Shown here one piece after another: positions 59,118 through 64,000 of a stretch of 64,000 bases of DNA. The stretch covers positions 50,587 to 114,586 of the forward strand of contig JBBELK010000980.1 of the NCBI GenBank assembly GCA_037783545.1, written 5' to 3'. The notes under the pieces are model-generated. The model saw nothing but the letters and a program-made list of their open reading frames with translations, was not told the origin of the DNA and searched no databases. The stretch's first letter is position 1. Each line of letters begins with the position of its first letter. Source of the DNA: Henricia sp. BOLD:AAB3569 (Eukaryota; Echinodermata; Asteroidea; Spinulosida; Echinasteridae). The translations under genes were made by a program, and so were the position numbers.

Positions 59118-60305
59118 GTGGCTGTCTGTACACACCTCTTTGGGGTACTCCTGAGTTGTGCGCATGCTCAGTCATTCGGACTGTCGTTAACGCACCGCAG
59201 TTTGGCTCGGCAATTTGGTCAAAGTGTGGTCCAAACGTCGGCAAATTTGGAGGTCGAAAAATGTTCCGACGAACTTCAAATTTTGCATGCCCTAAACTCT
59301 CTATATTGCGCACTTGTCATAAAAAATTGACAGACTTTCGCCGGGAAATGGCAGAGAAATTTCAAAGTTTAGAAAAAACTGGGTTGAGGCTTCCTGACTG
59401 CTCTCGCGCAAACCGTGGCTGTCTGTACACACCTCTTTGGGGTACTCCTGAGTTGTGCGCATGCTCAGTCATTCGGACTGTCGTTAACGCACCGCAGTTT
59501 GGCTCGGCAATTTGGTCAAAGTGTGGTCCAAACGTCGGCAAATTTGGAGGTCGAAAAATGTTCCGACGAACTTCAAATTTGCATGCCCTAAACTCTCTAT
59601 ATTGCGCACATGTCATAAAAAATTGACAGACTTTCGCCGGGAAATGGCAGAGAAATTTCAAAGTTTAGAAACAACTGGGTTGAGGCTTCCTGACTGCTCT
59701 CGCGCAAACCGTGGCTGTCTGTACACACCTCTTTGGGGTACTCCTGAGTTGTGCGCATGCTCAGTCATTCGGACTGTCGTTAACGCACCGCAGTTTGGCT
59801 CGGCAATTTGGTCAAAGTGTGGTCCAAACGTCGGCAAATTTGGAGGTCGAAAAATGTTCCGACGAACTTCAAATTTTGCATGCCCTAAACTCTCTATATT
59901 GCGCACTTGTCATAACAAATTGACAGACTTTCGCCGGGAAATGGCAGAGAAATTTCAAAGTTTAGAAAAAACTGGGTTGAGGCTTCCTGACTGCTCTCGC
60001 GCAAACCGTGGCTGTCTGTACACACCTCTTTGGGGTACTCCTGAGTTGTGCGCATGCTCAGTCATTCGGACTGTCGTTAACGCACCGCAGTTTTGGCTCG
60101 GCAATTTGGTCAAAGTGTGGTCCAAACGTCGGCAAATTTGGAGGTCGAAAAATGTTCCGACGAACTTCAAATTTTGCATGCCCTAAACTCTCTATATTGC
60201 GCACTTGTCATACAAAATTGACAGACTTTCGCCGGGAAATGGCAGAGAAATTTCAAAGTTTAGAAAAAACTGGGTTGAGGCTTCCTGACTGCTCTCGCGC
60301 AAACC

Positions 60306-61493
60306 GTGGCTGTCTGTACACACCTCTTTGGGGTACTCCTGAGTTGTGCGCATGCTCAGTCATTCGGACTGTCGTTAACGCACCGCAGTTTGGCTCGGCA
60401 ATTTGGTCAAAGTGTGGTCCAAACGTCGGCAAATTTGGAGGTCGAAAAATGTTCCGACGAACTTCAAATTTTGCATGCCCTAAACTCTCTATATTGCGCA
60501 CTTGTCATACAAAATTGACAGACTTTCGCCGGGAAATGGCAGATAAATTTCAAAGTTTAGAAAAAACTGGGTTGAGGCTTCCTGACTGCTCTCGCGCAAA
60601 CCGTGGCTGTCTGTACACACCTCTTTGGGGTACTCCTGAGTTGTGCGCATGCTCAGTCATTCGGACTGTCGTTAACGCACCGCAGTTTGGCTCGGCAATT
60701 TGGTCAAAGTGTGGTCCAAACGTCGGCAAATTTGGAGGTCGAAAAATGTTCCGACGAACTTCAAATTTTGCATGCCCTAAACTCTCTATATTGCGCACTT
60801 GTCATAAAAAATTGACAGACTTTCGCCGGGAAATGGCAGAGAAATTTCAAAGTTTAGAAAAAACTGGGTTGAGGCTTCCTGACTGCTCTCGCGCAAACCG
60901 TGGCTGTCTGTACACACCTCTTTGGGGTACTCCTGAGTTGTGCGCATGCTCAGTCATTCGGACTGTCGTTAACGCACCGCAGTTTGGCTCGGCAATTTGG
61001 TCAAAGTGTGGTCCAAACGTCGGCAAATTTGGAGGTCGAAAAATGTTCCGACGAACTTCAAATTTTGCATGCCCTAAACTCTCTATATTGCGCACTTGTC
61101 ATAAAAAATTGACAGACTTTCGCCGGGAAATGGCAGAGAAATTTCAAAGTTTAGAAAAAACTGGGTTGAGGCTTCCTGACTGCTCTCGCGCAAACCGTGG
61201 CTGTCTGTACACACCTCTTTGGGGTACTCCTGAGTTGTGCGCATGCTCAGTCATTCGGACTGTCGTTAACGCACCGCAGTTTGGCTCGGCAATTTGGTCA
61301 AAGTGTGGTCCAAACGTCGGCAAATTTGGAGGTCGAAAAATGTTCCGACGAACTTCAAATTTTGCATGCCCTAAACTCTCTATATTGCGCACTTGTCATA
61401 CAAAATTGACAGACTTTCGCCGGGAAATGGCAGATAAATTTCAAAGTTTAGAAAAAACTGGGTTGAGGCTTCCTGACTGCTCTCGCGCAAACC
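60306..61493 (+). repeat. Trimer higher-order repeat (891 bp) marked by GGCAGATAAATTT
   Basis: GGCAGATAAATTT (E to D type change) occurs near 60538 and 61429, 891 bp apart, each in a monomer with CATACAAAATTG and separated by two AAAAAA-type monomers. This marks a three-monomer unit. Confidence 0.7.
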
Positions 61494-62280
61494 GTGGCTG
61501 TCTGTACACACCTCTTTGGGGTACTCCTGAGTTGTGCGCATGCTCAGTCATTCGGACTGTCGTTAACGCACCGCAGTTTGGCTCGGCAATTTGGTCAAAG
61601 TGTGGTCCAAACGTCGGCAAATTTGGAGGTCGAAAAATGTTCCGACGAACTTCAAATTTTGCATGCCCTAAACTCTCTATATTGCGCACTTGTCATAAAA
61701 AATTGACAGACTTTCGCCGGGAAATGGCAGAGAAATTTCAAAGTTTAGAAAAAAACTGGGTTGAGGCTTCCTGACTGCTCTCGCGCAAACCGTGGCTGTC
61801 TGTACACACCTCTTTGGGGTACTCCTGAGTTGTGCGCATGCTCAGTCATTCGGACTGTCGTTAACGCACCGCAGTTTGGCTCGGCAATTTGGTCAAAGTG
61901 TGGTCCAAACGTCGGAAAATTTGGAGGTCGAAAAATGTTCGACGAACTTCAAATTTTGCATGCCCTAAACTCTCTATATTGCGCACATGTCATAAAAAAT
62001 TGACAGACTTTCGCCGGGAAATGGCAGAGAAATTTCAAAGTTTAGAAACAACTGGGTTGAGGCTTCCTGACTGCTCTCGCGCAAACCGTGGCTGTCTGTA
62101 CACACCTCTTTGGGGTACTCCTGAGTTGTGCGCATGCTCAGTCATTCGGACTGTCGTTAACGCACCGCAGTTTGGCTCGGCAATTTGGTCAAAGTGTGGT
62201 CCAAACGTCGGCAAATTTGGAGGTCGAAAAATGTTCCGACGAACTTCAAATTTTGCATGCCCTAAACTCTCTATATTGCG

Positions 62281-62353
62281 CACTTGTCATACAACTGAAG
62301 ACTTTCGCGGACAGGACGAATGGCAGAGAAATTTCAAAGTTTAGAAAAAACTC
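62281..62353 (+). other. Scrambled patch inside a satellite monomer
   Basis: The usual stretch from CATACAAAATTGACAG to GGAAATGGCAG is replaced by CATACAACTGAAGACTTTCG followed by CGGACAGGACGAATGGCAG. A few bases later AAAAAACTGGG has become AAAAAACTCTGGG. These changes are larger than the usual single substitutions and fall within 60 bp. They could be a real complex repair event or a local assembly or base-calling error. Confidence 0.75.
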
Positions 62354-64000
62354 TGGGTTGAGGCTTCCTGACTGCTCTCGCGCAAACCGTGGCTGTCTGT
62401 ACACACCTCTTTGGGGTACTCCTGAGTTGTGCGCATGCTCAGTCATTCGGACTGTCGTTAACGCACCGCAGTTTGGCTCGGCAATTTGGTCAAAGTGTGG
62501 TCCAAACGTCGGCAAATTTGGAGGTCGAAAAATGTTCCGACGAACTTCAAATTTTGCATGCCCTAAACTCTCTATATTGCGCACTTGTCATACAAAATTG
62601 ACAGACTTTCGCCGGGAAATGGCAGAGAAATTTCAAAGTTTAGAAAAAACTGGGTTGAGGCTTCCTGACTGCTCTCGCGCAAACCGTGGCTGTCTGTACA
62701 CACCTCTTTGGGGTACTCCTGAGTTGTGCGCATGCTCAGTCATTCGGACTGTCGTTTAACGCACCGCAGTTTGGCTCGGCAATTTGGTCAAAGTGTGGTC
62801 CAAACGTCGGCAAATTTGGAGGTCGAAAAATGTTCCGACGAACTTCAAATTTTGCATGCCCTAAACTCTCTATATTGCGCACTTGTCATACAAAATTTGA
62901 CAGACTTTCGCCGGGAAATGGCAGAGAAATTTCAAAGTTTAGAAAAAACTGGGTTGAGGCTTCCTGACTGCTCTCGCGCAAACCGTGGCTGTCTGTACAC
63001 ACCTCTTTGGGGTACTCCTGAGTTGTGCGCATGCTCAGTCATTCGGACTGTCGTTAACGCACCGCAGTTTGGCTCGGCAATTTGGTCAAAGTGTGGTCCA
63101 AACGTCGGCAAATTTGGAGGTCGAAAAATGTTCCGACGAACTTCAAATTTTGCATGCCCTAAACTCTCTATATTGCGCACTTGTCATACAAAATTGACAG
63201 ACTTTCGCCGGGAAATGGCAGAGAAATTTCAAAGTTTAGAAAAAACTGGGTTGAGGCTTCCTGACTGCTCTCGCGCAAACCGTGGCTGTCTGTACACACC
63301 TCTTTGGGGTACTCCTGAGTTGTGCGCATGCTCAGTCATTCGGACTGTCGTTAACGCACCGCAGTTTGGCTCGGCAATTTGGTCAAAGTGTGGTCCAAAC
63401 GTCGGCAAATTTGGAGGTCGAAAAATGTTCCGACGAACTTCAAATTTTGCATGCCCTAAACTCTCTATATTGCGCACTTGTCATAACAAATTGACAGACT
63501 TTCGCCGGGAAATGGCAGAGAAATTTCAAAGTTTAGAAAAAACTGGGTTGAGGCTTCCTGACTGCTCTCGCGCAAACCGTGGCTGTCTGTACACACCTGT
63601 TTGGGGTACTCCTGAGTTGTGCGCATGCTCAGTCATTCGGACTGTCGTTAACGCACCGCAGTTTGGCTCGGCAATTTGGTCAAAGTGTGGTCGAAACGTC
63701 GGCAAATTTGGAGGTCGAAAAATGTTCCGACGAACTTCAAATTTTGCATGCCCTAAACTCTCTATATTGCGCACTTGTCATAAAAAATTGACAGACTTTC
63801 GCCGGGAAATGGCAGAGAAATTTCAAAGTTTAGAAAAAACTGGGTTGAGGCTTCCTGACTGCTCTCGCGCAAACCGTGGCTGTCTGTACACACCTATTTG
63901 GGGTACTCCTGAGTTGTGCGCATGCTCAGTCATTCGGACTGTCGTTAACGCACCGCAGTTTGGCTCGGCAATTTGGTCAAAGTGTGGTCCAAACGTCGGC

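Larger units (their letters stand above)
48515..64000 (+). repeat. 297-bp satellite array, block 4 (about 52 monomers)
   Basis: Head-to-tail monomers from interruption C to the window end, which cuts through a copy after AACGTCGGC. Monomers with CATACAAAATTG dominate the second half, for example a run of near-identical copies at 56148-57929. A monomer at 52201-52498 again has ATTGATAGACTCTCGCC, TTTAGCAAAAA and GTGCGTATGC, so material from the duplicated insert region was copied here without the insert. Small non-A-run indels collect between 59.5 and 63 kb. No gene was seen. Confidence 0.98.

Noticed and set aside
1-64000. CRISPR array
   Set aside because: The repeat unit is 297 bp with no unique spacers and no cas genes.
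1-64000. Pure assembly artefact (one collapsed unit expanded)
   Set aside because: Not excluded, but monomers carry many different private and shared variants in ordered combinations, which an artificial repetition of one unit would not create. Long-read support would settle local copy numbers.

Overview
The window is almost entirely one tandem satellite DNA array. About 62 kb of the 64 kb is a head-to-tail repeat with a 297-bp monomer, roughly 208 copies all in the same orientation. The array runs off both ends of the window, so its true size is unknown. I see no intact gene, no RNA gene and no prokaryotic feature. A pure array this long, with nested multimer (higher-order) organisation and a decayed retroelement-like insert, points to eukaryotic heterochromatin such as a centromeric, pericentromeric, subtelomeric or B-chromosome block. 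I cannot name the species. By hand count the monomer is about 46% GC and carries 16 CpG sites, close to the number expected from its composition. This argues against a host that heavily methylates and mutates CpG in this DNA.

Layout: satellite block 1 (1-5136); interruption A (5137-5803, 667 bp); satellite block 2 (5804-45895, about 135 monomers); interruption B (45896-46598, 703 bp); satellite block 3 (46599-47811, about 4 monomers); interruption C (47812-48514, 703 bp); satellite block 4 (48515-64000, about 52 monomers). The three interruptions are copies of one unrelated sequence set into the same point of the monomer. Each holds, in order, a frame-broken stretch resembling an LTR-retrotransposon aspartic protease, a small 67-bp tandem repeat, and a terminal 20-bp palindrome next to AATAAA. 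B and C lie in a 1916-bp tandem duplication and differ from each other by very little. A is an older sister copy with two short deletions.

Within the satellite, shared rare substitutions show many local multimer repeats: dimers of 594-595 bp, trimers of 891 bp, tetramers of 1188-1189 bp, a segment copied 5940 bp away, and a mosaic at 17.6-21.4 kb. This is the signature of repeated unequal exchange and gene conversion. Each monomer carries a 46-bp imperfect dyad able to fold into a hairpin. Because 297 is divisible by 3, a stop-free frame runs through many monomers and gives spurious open frames of up to 1763 codons. The substitution pattern and A-run length changes show these are not genes.

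No genes work together here. The biology on show is satellite homogenisation, capture and amplification of a retroelement fragment, and a possible structural role for the dyad.
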